Below are positions 44,321 through 53,654 of a DNA stretch of 64,000 nucleotides, piece by piece. The position numbers and the translations under genes were made by a program. The notes under the pieces were generated by a model. That model saw only the letters and a list, made by a program, of their open reading frames with translations. It did not search any database and was not told the origin of the DNA. How positions within the stretch are numbered: position 1 is the first letter of the stretch; each line of letters starts with the position of its first letter. Origin of the DNA: Pseudomonas fluorescens (GTDB lineage: Bacteria > Pseudomonadota > Gammaproteobacteria > Pseudomonadales > Pseudomonadaceae); assembly GCF_001307155.1 (NCBI RefSeq), contig NZ_CP012830.1, positions 3,408,501 through 3,472,500 on the forward strand. The letters run 5' to 3'.

Positions 44321-45847
44321 TTATCGCTGGGGCGAATTCAGATTCATCGAACGAACCGCCAACGCGCTCGCCGTTTCCTCATCCACCGGCAGCGAAAAAC
44401 GGAAGGTCGCGCCCTGGCCCGGTATATCGAGCAAGTGAATCTCGCGGCCATGCAGCTGCAGAATCCGGTGCACGATGCGTAATCCCAAACCACCGTCGCG
44501 GCGTGCGCCACCAATGTTGAAGGGCCGCAGGAACAAGCCCTCGCGCAGTTCTGTGGCGATGCCCGGGCCGCTGTCGCTGACGGTGATCTCGACGAACTTG
44601 CCTTGCGGGGCAAGGCTGATGTCGATTTCCCCACCATCGGGTGTGTGGCGCAAGGCGTTGTCGAACAGGTTGGTCAGCACGCGCTCGATCAACCCAAGGT
44701 CGGCGCAGACTGCCGAGACATTCGGTGCGAAGCTTGCCTTGAGCTGCACGTGTCGGGCTTCGGCGGTCAGCTCGAATTTCTGAAAGATGTCCTGCACCAG
44801 ATCGGTCAGGGAAAAACGCTCCAGCACCGGCTGGACGAAGCCGTGTTCCAGGCGCACCAGTTCCAGCAATGACTGCGCCAGGCCGCCGACCTTGCGGCTC
44901 TGGTCGAGGGCGATGCCCAGATAGCGGCGGCGCTCGGCCGGGGTCAGGCTGGCGTCTTTCAACGACAGGGTTTCGAGGTAGCCATGCAGCGATGCCAGCG
45001 GTGTGCGCAGGTCGTGGGAGATATTGGCGACCAGCTCGCGGCGCTCCTGATCCTGGCGGGTCAGGGAACGCCATTGTTCGCCCAGGCGTTTTTGCATCTG
45101 CCGGAAGGCGGCATCGAGCACGGCGATTTCGTCCTGAGTGGCGAGGTTCTCCGCTGGACCTGAGGGCGCCGGCGAGGGCGGGGCGACCGGTACGCCGTCA
45201 ATGTCGAAATGCGCGACCGTGTCGGTCAAGCGGCGTAGCGGCCGGGTGATCAGGGTAAACGCCGTGAGACCGGCGATCAGGCACAGCAACGCGACCATCC
45301 CGATCGACCACAGCGCGGTGTTCAGCGCGGCGCTGGTGGCGCCGCGTTCGGCGTAGCGGTCATGTTCTTCGCTGAGCAGCACCACGTAGAGATAGCCGAC
45401 CTGCTGACCGTTGACCTTGAGCGGTGCGGCGCTGAACACCTTGCGCCCGTCGATGCTGCGCGGGTCGTCGCCGAGAATCGGCAGGGCTTCACCGTTGAGC
45501 AGGCGCCGCACGGGCGCCAGATCGACCTGCTCGCGACGCAGGTGGCCTTCGGGCGCCGCATTGCCGACCACCCGGCCGCTGCTGTCGAGCAGGTACACCT
45601 CGACGCTCGGGTTCACCAGCATCAACTGGCTGAACAACTCGCGCAGTGCATCGGGTTTCAGGCCATTGGCGTCCATCAACTGGGTGTCGTGGGCGATGTG
45701 CTGCGCCAGATCCCGGGACAGGCCTTGCACCACTTCCAGCTCATGCATGTGGTTGGAGCGCACCTGCATCCACACCGACGTGCCGCTGCACACCAACAGC
45801 AGCAGGGCGAACACCGCCGACAGGCGCTGGGTGAGTGTCAGTCTCAT
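44321..45847 (-). CDS. HAMP-type sensor histidine kinase
   Basis: 508 residues. Two membrane helices (about 9-28 and 176-196) bound a periplasmic sensor of about 145 residues; a HAMP domain, then the H-box VANISHDLRTPLASLHGYLE (near 276-295), N-box NLFDNALRHTP and glycine boxes SDSGPGIA and GGLGLRIVHRILQLHG follow. All kinase motifs are intact. Its start overlaps the stop of the response regulator by 4 bases. The pair is divergent from the msrB-dipZ-msrA genes, so sensing of periplasmic oxidative damage is a reasonable guess only. Confidence 0.92.
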   Translation of the reverse strand: MRLTLTQRLSAVFALLLLVCSGTSVWMQVRSNHMHELEVVQGLSRDLAQHIAHDTQLMDANGLKPDALRELFSQLMLVNPSVEVYLLDSSGRVVGNAAPEGHLRREQVDLAPVRRLLNGEALPILGDDPRSIDGRKVFSAAPLKVNGQQVGYLYVVLLSEEHDRYAERGATSAALNTALWSIGMVALLCLIAGLTAFTLITRPLRRLTDTVAHFDIDGVPVAPPSPAPSGPAENLATQDEIAVLDAAFRQMQKRLGEQWRSLTRQDQERRELVANISHDLRTPLASLHGYLETLSLKDASLTPAERRRYLGIALDQSRKVGGLAQSLLELVRLEHGFVQPVLERFSLTDLVQDIFQKFELTAEARHVQLKASFAPNVSAVCADLGLIERVLTNLFDNALRHTPDGGEIDISLAPQGKFVEITVSDSGPGIATELREGLFLRPFNIGGARRDGGLGLRIVHRILQLHGREIHLLDIPGQGATFRFSLPVDEETASALAVRSMNLNSPQR

Positions 45848-46560
45848 GGCTGCTCCTGCGCCGGGGCGAATTTATAGCCACGGCCCCACACCGTGAGAAT
45901 CCGCACCGGTTGCGCCGGGTCGGTTTCGATCTTGGAGCGCAGACGATTGATGTGCGTGTTGACGGTGTGCTCGTAGCCTTCGTGGCTGTAACCCCAGACG
46001 GCGTTCAGCAGGTCCATGCGCGAGAAGACCTTGCCCGGCTGCCGGGCGAAAAAGTACAGCAGGTCGAACTCGCGTGGGGTGAGGTCCAGGCGCTTGCCGT
46101 CGAGCGACACATCGCGGGTGATCGGGTCGATGAACAGCCCGTCGCAGGTCAAGCTGCCAGCGTCCATTTTCAGGTTGCGGGCCATGGCGTCGACCCGTCG
46201 CAGCAGGGCCTTGACCCGCGCCACCAGCTCAAGCATCGAAAACGGTTTGGCCAGGTAATCGTCGGCGCCCAGCTCCAGGCCAAGAATGCGGTGCATTTCG
46301 CTCGACCGGGCGCTGGTGATGATGATCGGGGTATAACGGGCCATGGCGCGGGCGCGGCGGCAGATTTCCAGGCCGTCGACGCCCGGCAGCATCAGGTCGA
46401 GGATCAGCGCATCCCAACTGCCTTGCTCGAGCAGGCGCAAGCCTTCGTTGCCATCGGCGCTGTGCACGACCTCGAAGTGTTCGTCGCGCAGGTGCAGGCA
46501 GATCAGGTCGGCGATGTGTTTGTCGTCCTCGACCACCAGGACGCGTTTGGGTTGATCCAT
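45844..46560 (-). CDS. OmpR-family response regulator
   Basis: 238 residues: receiver domain with Asp55 (LILDLMLPGVDGLE) and Lys in YLAKPFSMLEL, then a winged-helix DNA-binding domain (LTPREFDLLYFFARQPGKVFSRMDLLNAVWGY ... INRLRSKIE ... VWGRGYKF). First gene of the pair with the kinase. The 152-base gap to msrB contains TGAGG (46642-46646) and CCTCA (46659-46663) in inverse, a candidate half-site pair. Confidence 0.92.
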   Translation of the reverse strand: MDQPKRVLVVEDDKHIADLICLHLRDEHFEVVHSADGNEGLRLLEQGSWDALILDLMLPGVDGLEICRRARAMARYTPIIITSARSSEMHRILGLELGADDYLAKPFSMLELVARVKALLRRVDAMARNLKMDAGSLTCDGLFIDPITRDVSLDGKRLDLTPREFDLLYFFARQPGKVFSRMDLLNAVWGYSHEGYEHTVNTHINRLRSKIETDPAQPVRILTVWGRGYKFAPAQEQP

Positions 46561-46712
46561 TTGGACTTAATCCTGTTGCGCAGTGCACGTATTGTGCGGG
46601 GTTTTCCCTCGGCGAGTTATCACGAATTGTTTAACTCCACGTGAGGATTTGGCGATCACCTCAAGCCTAGGCTGTGTTCCATGTCATCCACGGCGGATTT
46701 AGGGAGAGGGCC

Positions 46713-47231
46713 ATGTTTTCACGGCGACAGATTCTTCTAACGGGCGGCGGGCTGGGCCTTGCAGCGCTGGTTGCCGGTGTATTGCCAAAAATGACCGGAG
46801 GCTCGCTGCTGATCAGCGAGGCGAGCGCTGCCGAGACCTTTGAGGTCACCCATAGCGATGCCGAGTGGCACAAGCTGCTCAGCGCCGAACAGTACGAAAT
46901 CCTGCGCGAAGAGGGCACCGAACGGGCCTATTCCAGCGCACTGAACAACGAACACCGCGACGGTACTTTCGCCTGTGCAGGGTGCGATCTGGCGCTGTTT
47001 TCATCGAAAACCAAATTCGACAGCCATACCGGTTGGCCGAGTTTCTGGGCGCCCCTGGATCATGCCGTCGCGACCCGCGAAGACCGCTCGTTCGGCGTGC
47101 TGCGCGAAGAAGTTCACTGTCGACGCTGCGGCGGCCATCTGGGCCATGTATTCAACGACGGGCCAAAACCGACCGGTCTACGCTACTGCATGAACGGTCT
47201 GGCGATGACCTTCAAGCCGCAAACGGCCTGA
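46713..47231 (+). CDS. msrB: exported methionine-R-sulfoxide reductase
   Basis: 172 residues. The N-terminus has a twin-arginine-like export signal (FSRRQILLTGGGLGLAALVAG). The mature SelR domain has two CxxC zinc sites (CAGC and CRRC), SHTGWPSFWAPLDH, GHVFNDGP and the catalytic Cys in LRYCMNGLAM. It reduces Met-R-sulfoxide in periplasmic proteins. The ATG at 46713 follows AGGGAGAGGG; an earlier in-frame start would bury the signal. First gene of a cluster with a DipZ-like reductant carrier and msrA. Confidence 0.94.
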   Translation: MFSRRQILLTGGGLGLAALVAGVLPKMTGGSLLISEASAAETFEVTHSDAEWHKLLSAEQYEILREEGTERAYSSALNNEHRDGTFACAGCDLALFSSKTKFDSHTGWPSFWAPLDHAVATREDRSFGVLREEVHCRRCGGHLGHVFNDGPKPTGLRYCMNGLAMTFKPQTA

Positions 47232-47275
47232 CACCATGGGCAGGCTTTTTCCTTCACTTCATACAGGTCCTTGTT

Positions 47276-49087
47276 ATGTGGCTTCTGGTCCTCGCTTATC
47301 TCGGTGGTGTGCTGACGATTCTCAGCCCGTGCATTCTGCCGGTACTGCCGTTTGTCTTCGCTCGCACCGGGCAGCCGTTTATCAAGAGTGGCTTGCCGCT
47401 GTTGGCGGGGATGGCGCTGACCTTCGCGCTCGTCGCCTCGTTGGCGGCGGTGGGCGGCGGTTGGGTGGTGCAACTCAATCAGTACGGTCGCTGGCTCGCG
47501 TTGCTGTTCGTAGCACTGTTCGGGCTGACGCTGCTGCTGCCACAACTCGCCGAACGGCTGACGCGTCCACTGGTGGCCGCCGGCAGTCGACTGTCGGAAG
47601 CGGCGGGCGCCGATGCCCGGCCGCGTCCCGCTGCTTCGTTGCTGATCGGCGTCGCCACGGGCCTGCTTTGGGCACCGTGCGCCGGGCCGATTCTCGGGCT
47701 GGTGCTGACTGGCGCGGCGCTGCAAGGGGCAAGCATCGGCACCACCTTGTTGTTGCTGGCCTACGCGCTGGGCGCCGCCACTTCCCTCGCGGTCGCCTTG
47801 CTGCTGGGCGGTAAAGTCTTCGCGGCGATGAAGCGTTCGATCGGTGCCGGCGAATGGCTGCGCCGTGGTCTTGGTGCGGCGATGCTGGCGGGTGTGGCCG
47901 CCATCGCCCTGGGCCTGGACACCGGGATTCTGGCGCGGGTGTCGACCGCGTCCACTGGTGGGCTTGAACAGGCGCTGGTCGGTCGACTGGCAGGTAAATC
48001 ACCGGCCAACAGCGGGGCGATGATGGCGCAGATTCCGCCGTCCGCCGACGATCAACCAGGCTCAGCCATGATGGCTGCCGACGGTGCGATGAAAGTGGCC
48101 GCCAACGCTCCCGCGCCGCTGCCGGTCGAAGGCAACCTGCCGTCGTTGGACGGTGCGGTGCAGTGGCTCAACTCGCCGCCGCTCAGCGTCCAAGCGTTGA
48201 AGGGCAAAGTGGTGTTGGTGGATTTCTGGACCTACTCCTGCATCAACTGCCTGCGCACCTTGCCGTACGTCAAAGCCTGGGCCGAGAAGTATCGCGATCA
48301 GGGCCTGGTGGTGATCGGCGTGCACGCGCCGGAGTTTGCCTTCGAACGGGATGTGGGCAACGTGACCAAGGCTATGAAGAACCTGGGTATCAATTACCCG
48401 GTGGCCATCGATAACGACTACCGGATCTGGCGGGCTTTCAACAACGAATACTGGCCGGCGCACTATTTCGCCGACGCTCAGGGACGCATTCGCTACCACC
48501 ATTTTGGCGAGGGCAACTACGCCGAATCGGAACGGGTGATCCAGCAGCTGTTGCGTGAAGCCGGTGCGGCGAAAGTCGCCGATGGCCTGATCGACGCCAG
48601 CGCCCAAGGCGTGCAACGGGCACCGGACATGAACGAAGTGCGTTCGCCGGAAACCTACGTCGGCTACCAGCGTTTGGAACATTTCGTACCTGAGGCGAGC
48701 CTCGCGCCCGACAAGGTTGCCGCCTACAGCGCCCCCGCAACATTGGCACTGAATGACTGGACGCTGGACGGTCACTGGAACGTCGGTTCGGAGCGCGCCA
48801 CATCGGCGGCCCCGGCCAGCCGCATCGTTTACCGCTTCCACGCCCGCGACCTGCACCTGGTGCTGGGCCCCGGCGCCGACGGCAAACCGGTGCGCTTCAA
48901 AGTCATGATCGACGGCAAGGCCCCGGGCGATGCCCACGGCACCGACGTCGCACCGGATGGCAGCGGCAGTGTGACCGAACAACGCCTCTACCAATTGGTG
49001 CGCCAACCCGGCGACGTGGCAGATCGGACCTTCAGCATCGAGTTCCTTGACCCGGGCGTGTCGGCGTATGCGTTTACCTTTGGTTGA
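47276..49087 (+). CDS. dipZ: DipZ-like thiol-disulfide carrier (CcdA + thioredoxin fusion)
   Basis: 603 residues. An N-terminal CcdA/DsbD-type membrane domain (1 to about 235; redox cysteines in LSPCILPVLPF and LLWAPCAGPILG), a linker, a periplasmic TlpA-like thioredoxin domain (about 285-430; C322-I-N-C325 in WTYSCINCLRTLP), and a C-terminal beta-sandwich (about 450-603; HFVPEASLAPDKVAAYSAPATLALNDWTLDGHW) as in mycobacterial DipZ. It should carry electrons from cytoplasmic thioredoxin to the periplasm, here most plausibly to the MsrB and MsrA encoded on either side. The ATG at 47276 begins the first membrane helix. Frames starting earlier overlap msrB. Confidence 0.9.
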   Translation: MWLLVLAYLGGVLTILSPCILPVLPFVFARTGQPFIKSGLPLLAGMALTFALVASLAAVGGGWVVQLNQYGRWLALLFVALFGLTLLLPQLAERLTRPLVAAGSRLSEAAGADARPRPAASLLIGVATGLLWAPCAGPILGLVLTGAALQGASIGTTLLLLAYALGAATSLAVALLLGGKVFAAMKRSIGAGEWLRRGLGAAMLAGVAAIALGLDTGILARVSTASTGGLEQALVGRLAGKSPANSGAMMAQIPPSADDQPGSAMMAADGAMKVAANAPAPLPVEGNLPSLDGAVQWLNSPPLSVQALKGKVVLVDFWTYSCINCLRTLPYVKAWAEKYRDQGLVVIGVHAPEFAFERDVGNVTKAMKNLGINYPVAIDNDYRIWRAFNNEYWPAHYFADAQGRIRYHHFGEGNYAESERVIQQLLREAGAAKVADGLIDASAQGVQRAPDMNEVRSPETYVGYQRLEHFVPEASLAPDKVAAYSAPATLALNDWTLDGHWNVGSERATSAAPASRIVYRFHARDLHLVLGPGADGKPVRFKVMIDGKAPGDAHGTDVAPDGSGSVTEQRLYQLVRQPGDVADRTFSIEFLDPGVSAYAFTFG

Positions 49088-49123
49088 TGAACATTCAGTT
49101 GCCCAGAGCGTGCACTGATTACT

Positions 49124-49253
49124 GTGGCGAGGGAGCTTGCTCCCGCTGGAGCGCGTAGCGATCCCAAAACCATTGACCGGGATGCATCAGATACACCGCA
49201 TTAACTTAATTACGACGGCTTCGCCGCCGAGCGGGAGCAAGCTCCCTCGCCAC
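49124..49253. repeat. REP pair, inverted, between dipZ-like gene and msrA
   Basis: Third copy in the window of the GCGAGGGAGCTTGCTCCCGC pair, here with a central GGCTTCGCCGCC hairpin. It separates two genes that read in the same direction, so it could attenuate msrA expression. Confidence 0.9.
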
Positions 49254-49305
49254 GGGTGTTGTGCTCGCCACATTACTCAGAGTTGTTTATGCAGGAGTCG
49301 TCATC

Positions 49306-50013
49306 ATGAAAACCCGATTTACCTGGCGCCAGACCCTGCTCGGGCTGACCGTCGCTGCCGTTGCAGGTCAATGCATGGCTTTTTCATTTGGCGCTGCCGA
49401 GGACGCGGTTGCCATTGCGCCGCCAGCCGTGGATGAAACGCCCAAGACCAACAGCGAGACGGCGGTGTTCGCCGGTGGTTGCTTCTGGGGCGTTCAAGGC
49501 GTGTTCCAGCATGTCAAAGGCGTCAAGAATGCGCTCTCCGGTTATGCCGGAGGCGCAGCGAACACCGCGCAATACGAGCGTGTCAGCGAGGGTGATACCG
49601 GCCATGCGGAATCCGTTCAGGTCACTTTCGATCCTGCTCAGGTGAGCTACGGCACCTTGCTGCAAATCTACTTCTCGGTCGCTCACAACCCCACTGAGCT
49701 CAATCGCCAGGGCCCGGACACCGGAACCCAATATCGCTCGGCGATCTTTGTCGAAAGTGCCGAGCAACAAAAAGTCGCCCAAGCCTACATCGCACAGCTC
49801 GATGCCGCACATGCCTTCAACAAACCGATCGTGACCAAACTCGAAACCTACAACGGCTTCTACCCGGCAGAGGCCTACCATCAGAACTTCCTGACGGAGC
49901 ATCCGACGTATCCCTACATCGTGATCAACGACCTGCCGAAAGTGGCACAACTCAAACAGCTGTACCCGGAGCGGTATCAGGAGAAACCGGTGTTGGTGAA
50001 GACTGGCATGTAG
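49306..50013 (+). CDS. msrA: periplasmic methionine-S-sulfoxide reductase
   Basis: 235 residues with an N-terminal signal (WRQTLLGLTVAAVAGQCMAFSFG). The catalytic Cys59 is in AVFAGGCFWGVQGVFQHVKG, followed by GYAGG, EHPTYPYIVINDLPK and other MsrA signatures. It repairs Met-S-sulfoxide, complementing MsrB. GCAGGAG lies 10 bases before the ATG at 49306. The N-terminal extension and export signal mark it as the envelope copy rather than the cytoplasmic one. Confidence 0.93.
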   Translation: MKTRFTWRQTLLGLTVAAVAGQCMAFSFGAAEDAVAIAPPAVDETPKTNSETAVFAGGCFWGVQGVFQHVKGVKNALSGYAGGAANTAQYERVSEGDTGHAESVQVTFDPAQVSYGTLLQIYFSVAHNPTELNRQGPDTGTQYRSAIFVESAEQQKVAQAYIAQLDAAHAFNKPIVTKLETYNGFYPAEAYHQNFLTEHPTYPYIVINDLPKVAQLKQLYPERYQEKPVLVKTGM

Positions 50014-50020
50014 TGCTGGA

Positions 50021-51034
50021 TCAACCGGAAATCATGTTCTTGCCGATGATCTTCGAGCGATACAACGCCTGATCCGCCCGAGCCAGCAGGCCGGTTTGTT
50101 GTTCGTCTTCAAAGCGTTGCGCCACGCCGAAGCTCATCGTGACCTGGAAGTCGCCCACCGGTGGCAGGCTCGACAGCTCAAGGCGGATATTTTCAGCGAG
50201 GGCGCGTGCGGTGGCCGCGGTGCTGTTGGGCAGGATCACGATGAACTCGTCGCCGCCCCAACGGGCCAGCAAGTCACCCTCGCGCACGCAGCGTTTGACG
50301 CTTTCGACCACGTGCACCAACGCCGCGTCGCCCAAGGCATGGCCGTAATGGTCGTTGATATTTTTGAAGTCATCGATGTCCATGGCGATCAGCGACAGCG
50401 GCTGGCGAAAGCGCTGGGAACGCTCGCATTCCAGTGGCAGGGCTTTTTCCAGGAGGTAACGGTTGGCGATCCCGGTCAGGGTGTCGCTTTCTGCCAGTTT
50501 GCGGTTCTCGTCCAGCTGCGCCTGTAACTGCTGATTGAGCAGAGACAACTCGCGGGTCCGTTCCTCGACCATCGCTTCGAGGGAATGATTGCGCCGTTCG
50601 AGTTGATCGAGCAGACGCTTCTTGTCTTCAATGCTGCGGTTTGCCCCGATCATCCGTGCCACTGAGCCATTGGCGTTACGTGCGATCACATGACCGCGAT
50701 CCTCGATCCAGATGTAGCTGCCATCCTGTTTGCGGCAACGGTACTCGGCCTGGTAATGGGACGCGCGCTGATGCAGGTGGTCATCGAAACGCATCATGAC
50801 CTGCTGGTAATCGTCGGGATGAATCGCGTTCTCCCAGGCCAGCACGTTGTTCTCAAGGGTATGAGGCGCATAGCCGAGCATTTCGTACCAACCGCGATTG
50901 CGGTAGACAAATCCGGTGTTGGCATTCCAGTCCCAGATCCCGTCGCTGACCAGTTCCAGAATCGTGTGCAGCATGTCTTCATTCAGATCAGTCAGGCTGA
51001 CCTTCAACGGCTCGATACTGGACAACTCAACCAT
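50021..51034 (-). CDS. PAS-GGDEF diguanylate cyclase
   Basis: 337 residues, no membrane helix. A PAS/PAC sensor (about 20-145; ELVSDGIWDWNANTGFVYRN and RCRKQDGSYIWIEDRGHVIA), a coiled coil (RNHSLEAMVEERTRELSLLNQQL), and a GGDEF domain (about 175-335) with the intact active site RWGGDEFIVIL and DIDDFKNINDHYGHALGD. It should make cyclic di-GMP in response to an unknown cue. The ATG at 51034 has GGGAGAG 5 bases upstream; the in-frame start ten codons earlier is less good. No EAL domain. Confidence 0.92.
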   Translation of the reverse strand: MVELSSIEPLKVSLTDLNEDMLHTILELVSDGIWDWNANTGFVYRNRGWYEMLGYAPHTLENNVLAWENAIHPDDYQQVMMRFDDHLHQRASHYQAEYRCRKQDGSYIWIEDRGHVIARNANGSVARMIGANRSIEDKKRLLDQLERRNHSLEAMVEERTRELSLLNQQLQAQLDENRKLAESDTLTGIANRYLLEKALPLECERSQRFRQPLSLIAMDIDDFKNINDHYGHALGDAALVHVVESVKRCVREGDLLARWGGDEFIVILPNSTAATARALAENIRLELSSLPPVGDFQVTMSFGVAQRFEDEQQTGLLARADQALYRSKIIGKNMISG

Positions 51035-51165
51035 CACCGCTCTCCCTGCTGCCCTGATCTTCAAGTGGCCGGCCAGTCGTAGAGTCTAACTCATGGCACG
51101 TTGACACTGTAGCGCCGGAAATCAAGGGATAGAAGCCTCGTGCGTAGTAATAATGGTGGGCACGA

Positions 51166-52074
51166 TCAGTTCTGTTTACCCCACGTCTGCAACGCAAACT
51201 CGACAAAACTGCGCAGCTTCGGCAAACGGTAGCGGTCCTGCGCGTAAATCAGATTCATCGGGCGACGGGGCAGTTGATAGTCCTGCATCAGGGCCACCAG
51301 TTTCCCTTCCTGAAGGTCTTGATCCACCAGTGCATCCGGCAGCATCACCACACCCATCCCAGTGCGCGCCGCCTGGTGCAGGCCCGATGAACTATTGATC
51401 AGCATCGGGCCGCTCACCGCCACGACGATCTCCCCGTCAGGGCCGCTCAGGCGCCACTGTTTTTCCACCGAGCGCCATTCATCGCCCGCCGGGTAGGCAA
51501 AGGCCAGGCAGTCGTGATCGGCCAGCTCCTCCGGTTTTTGCGGTGTGCCACGGCGTGCCAGATACGCCGGCGATGCACACATGGTCAGTGTGTAGTCCTC
51601 CAGTGGCCGGGCGATCAGGTTGGGCGGTTCGGTATTACCCAGGCGAATCGCCACATCAAAACCGTTGTCCAGCAGATCAAGGCGTTGATTGGTCAACACC
51701 ACATCCAGCTTGACCTGCGGGCAGCGCAGCACGAATTCGCTCAAGGCCGGCGCCAGGCGTTCCGTACCGAAGGTCAGCGGGGCGGTGATGCGTAGCGTAC
51801 CGCTGGGTTCGCACTGGGTTTGTTCGGCCAGCCGTTCGGAGTCGGCCACTAGCCCCAGCACCTCAAGACAGCGTTGATAATAGGTCGAGCCAAATTCGGT
51901 CAAGCGCTGACGCCGTGTCGTACGGTGCAGCAAACTGACGCCGAGACGTTGCTCCAGCGCTCGCAGGTGATTGCCGACCATGGTGGTCGACATTTCGCAC
52001 TCCAGGGCGGCGGCGGTCATGCTGCCAGCCTCGACCACCTTCACGTAAACCGACATCGCCAGCAGTAAGTCCAT
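51166..52074 (-). CDS. LysR-family transcriptional regulator
   Basis: 302 residues with the N-terminal helix-turn-helix (AGSMTAAALECEMSTTMVGNHLRALEQRLGVSLLHRTTRRQRLTEFG, about 18-64) and effector-binding domain. It belongs to the large CrgA/DsdC-like group (PSGTLRITAPLTFGTERLAPAL). It is divergent from an ArgD-like aminotransferase gene with about 100 bases between, so it probably controls that gene. The ATG at 52074 is preferred to a TTG two codons earlier. Confidence 0.9.
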   Translation of the reverse strand: MDLLLAMSVYVKVVEAGSMTAAALECEMSTTMVGNHLRALEQRLGVSLLHRTTRRQRLTEFGSTYYQRCLEVLGLVADSERLAEQTQCEPSGTLRITAPLTFGTERLAPALSEFVLRCPQVKLDVVLTNQRLDLLDNGFDVAIRLGNTEPPNLIARPLEDYTLTMCASPAYLARRGTPQKPEELADHDCLAFAYPAGDEWRSVEKQWRLSGPDGEIVVAVSGPMLINSSSGLHQAARTGMGVVMLPDALVDQDLQEGKLVALMQDYQLPRRPMNLIYAQDRYRLPKLRSFVEFALQTWGKQN

Positions 52075-52176
52075 TATCAAGCCCAGCTTTAAAATGATTG
52101 AAGTGTTTCGGCGTTTATCCAGCTCAGGTGGCTAACGATACTGCAAAAACACTGACCAATGATGGAGCTTGATGTC

Positions 52177-53352
52177 ATGACCGCCGCCTGCCTGATGACC
52201 ACGTATCAACCCCTGGCCTTGAGCTTTACCAGAGGGTTGGGCACACGCCTGTGGGATCAGGCTGGTCGTGAATACCTGGATGCGGTGGCGGGCGTGGCCG
52301 TGACCAATGTCGGCCACTCGCACCCGAAGGTGGTCAGCGCCATCAGCGAACAGGCCGGCCTGTTGCTGCACACGTCCAACCTGTACAGCATCGACTGGCA
52401 GCAACGGCTGGCGCACAAACTGACGCAGTTGTCGGGGCTCGACCGGGTGTTCTTCAACAACTCCGGCGCCGAGGCCAATGAAACCGCGCTGAAACTGGCC
52501 CGGCTGTACGGTTGGCACAAAGGTGTCGAGCAGCCGTTGGTGGTGGTCATGGAGAACGCCTTTCATGGCCGCACGCTGGGCACCTTGTCTGCCAGCGATG
52601 GCCCTGCGGTGCGTTTGGGTTTTCAGGAGCTACCGGGGGATTTCATCAAAGTGCCGTTCGGCGATCTCGCCGCACTGGATAAGGCACACCAGACTCATGG
52701 CCAGCGCATCGTGGCGGTTTTGATGGAGCCGATTCAGGGCGAGAGCGGTGTGCAACTCGCGCTGCCCGGCTACCTGAAAGCCCTGCGCGAATTGTGCAAT
52801 CGGCGCAACTGGCTGTTGATGCTTGACGAGATCCAGACCGGTATCGGCCGTACCGGGCAATGGTTCGCCTTTCAACACGAAGGCATCGTTCCGGACGTCA
52901 TGACCCTCGCCAAAGGCCTGGGCAACGGTGTCCCGATCGGCGCTTGCCTGGCTCGCGGCAAAGCCGCCGAACTCTTCACTCCGGGCAGCCACGGCAGCAC
53001 CTTTGGCGGAAACCCGCTGGCGTGTCGGGTGGGCTGCACCGTGCTGGAAATCATCGAAGAACAAGGTTTGCTGGAAAACGCCAAGCGTCAGGGCGAACGC
53101 CTGCTCGCACGCTTGCACGCCGAACTCGATGGCAGCCCGCAGGTGCTGGCGATCCGTGGCCAAGGCTTGATGATCGGCATCGAACTGGCCCGGCCCATTC
53201 GCGACCTGACCCTGATCGCCGCGCGGGACCACGGGTTGCTGATCAACGTGACACGGGGCAAGACCATCCGCTTGCTGCCGCCGCTGACCATCGATGAACG
53301 CGAGGTGGAGATGATTGTGCGGGGGGTAGGGAGGGTGGTGAGAGGGGATTAA
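52177..53352 (+). CDS. class III aminotransferase, acetylornithine/ornithine type
   Basis: 391 residues, the ArgD length. It has [62 protein letters not shown] and the PLP lysine in [22 protein letters not shown]. These fit acetylornithine or succinylornithine aminotransferase. Because it is paired with a LysR gene rather than arginine genes, a catabolic role with another amine substrate is possible. GGAG precedes the ATG at 52177 by 9 bases; the in-frame ATG at 52159 overlaps that site. Confidence 0.88.
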   Translation: MTAACLMTTYQPLALSFTRGLGTRLWDQAGREYLDAVAGVAVTNVGHSHPKVVSAISEQAGLLLHTSNLYSIDWQQRLAHKLTQLSGLDRVFFNNSGAEANETALKLARLYGWHKGVEQPLVVVMENAFHGRTLGTLSASDGPAVRLGFQELPGDFIKVPFGDLAALDKAHQTHGQRIVAVLMEPIQGESGVQLALPGYLKALRELCNRRNWLLMLDEIQTGIGRTGQWFAFQHEGIVPDVMTLAKGLGNGVPIGACLARGKAAELFTPGSHGSTFGGNPLACRVGCTVLEIIEEQGLLENAKRQGERLLARLHAELDGSPQVLAIRGQGLMIGIELARPIRDLTLIAARDHGLLINVTRGKTIRLLPPLTIDEREVEMIVRGVGRVVRGD

Positions 53353-53534
53353 CCAACTCCATCTTTGTTTACGGCAGGCGGTATTTCAGAGTGTTTTTGA
53401 AATACCACCTGCCGGCACTCGTCTTTTACGTCCTTCACTGCGCGCAAGTTGCAGATTGAGGCTATGAGACGTTCAGAGTTGGCTCGTGAAGCAAGAAGAT
53501 AGGTTGTTTCGTTGGCGTTGGTTGAGGTGGTCAT
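53349..53534 (-). pseudogene. fragment resembling the C-terminus of a Phd/YefM antitoxin
   Basis: A 61-residue frame reading ANETTYLLASRANSERLIASICNLR, which resembles the C-terminal toxin-neutralising part of Phd/YefM antitoxins (NETEYLLxxPxNxxRL). The N-terminal DNA-binding half is absent and no toxin gene follows. The last third runs through a strong hairpin (53372-53414) and is unlikely to be original coding. There is no good ribosome site. Probably a decayed antitoxin, but a live solo short protein is not excluded. Confidence 0.45.
53372..53414. terminator. long hairpin after the aminotransferase gene
   Basis: GGCAGGCGGTATTTCA and TGAAATACCACCTGCC pair with one G-T type mismatch around GAGTGTTTT. 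It lies 20 bases past the aminotransferase stop. No T run follows on either strand, so termination would be inefficient or factor-dependent. Confidence 0.6.
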
Positions 53535-53654
53535 GATGGGTAGAAACGCTCGGAGTTTAGTAACCAGCCTCGATTAGGCGCTCGGTATGCTCCGTTGTCT
53601 TCAAGACGTTTCCTTGAAAAAGGTAGGTTCGATCCGAGTAAAACGTGCTCAGAT

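Noticed and set aside
46865..47275. N-terminal 137 codons of the long frame leading into the dipZ-like gene
   Set aside because: They overlap msrB out of frame; the membrane domain begins exactly at the ATG at 47276.
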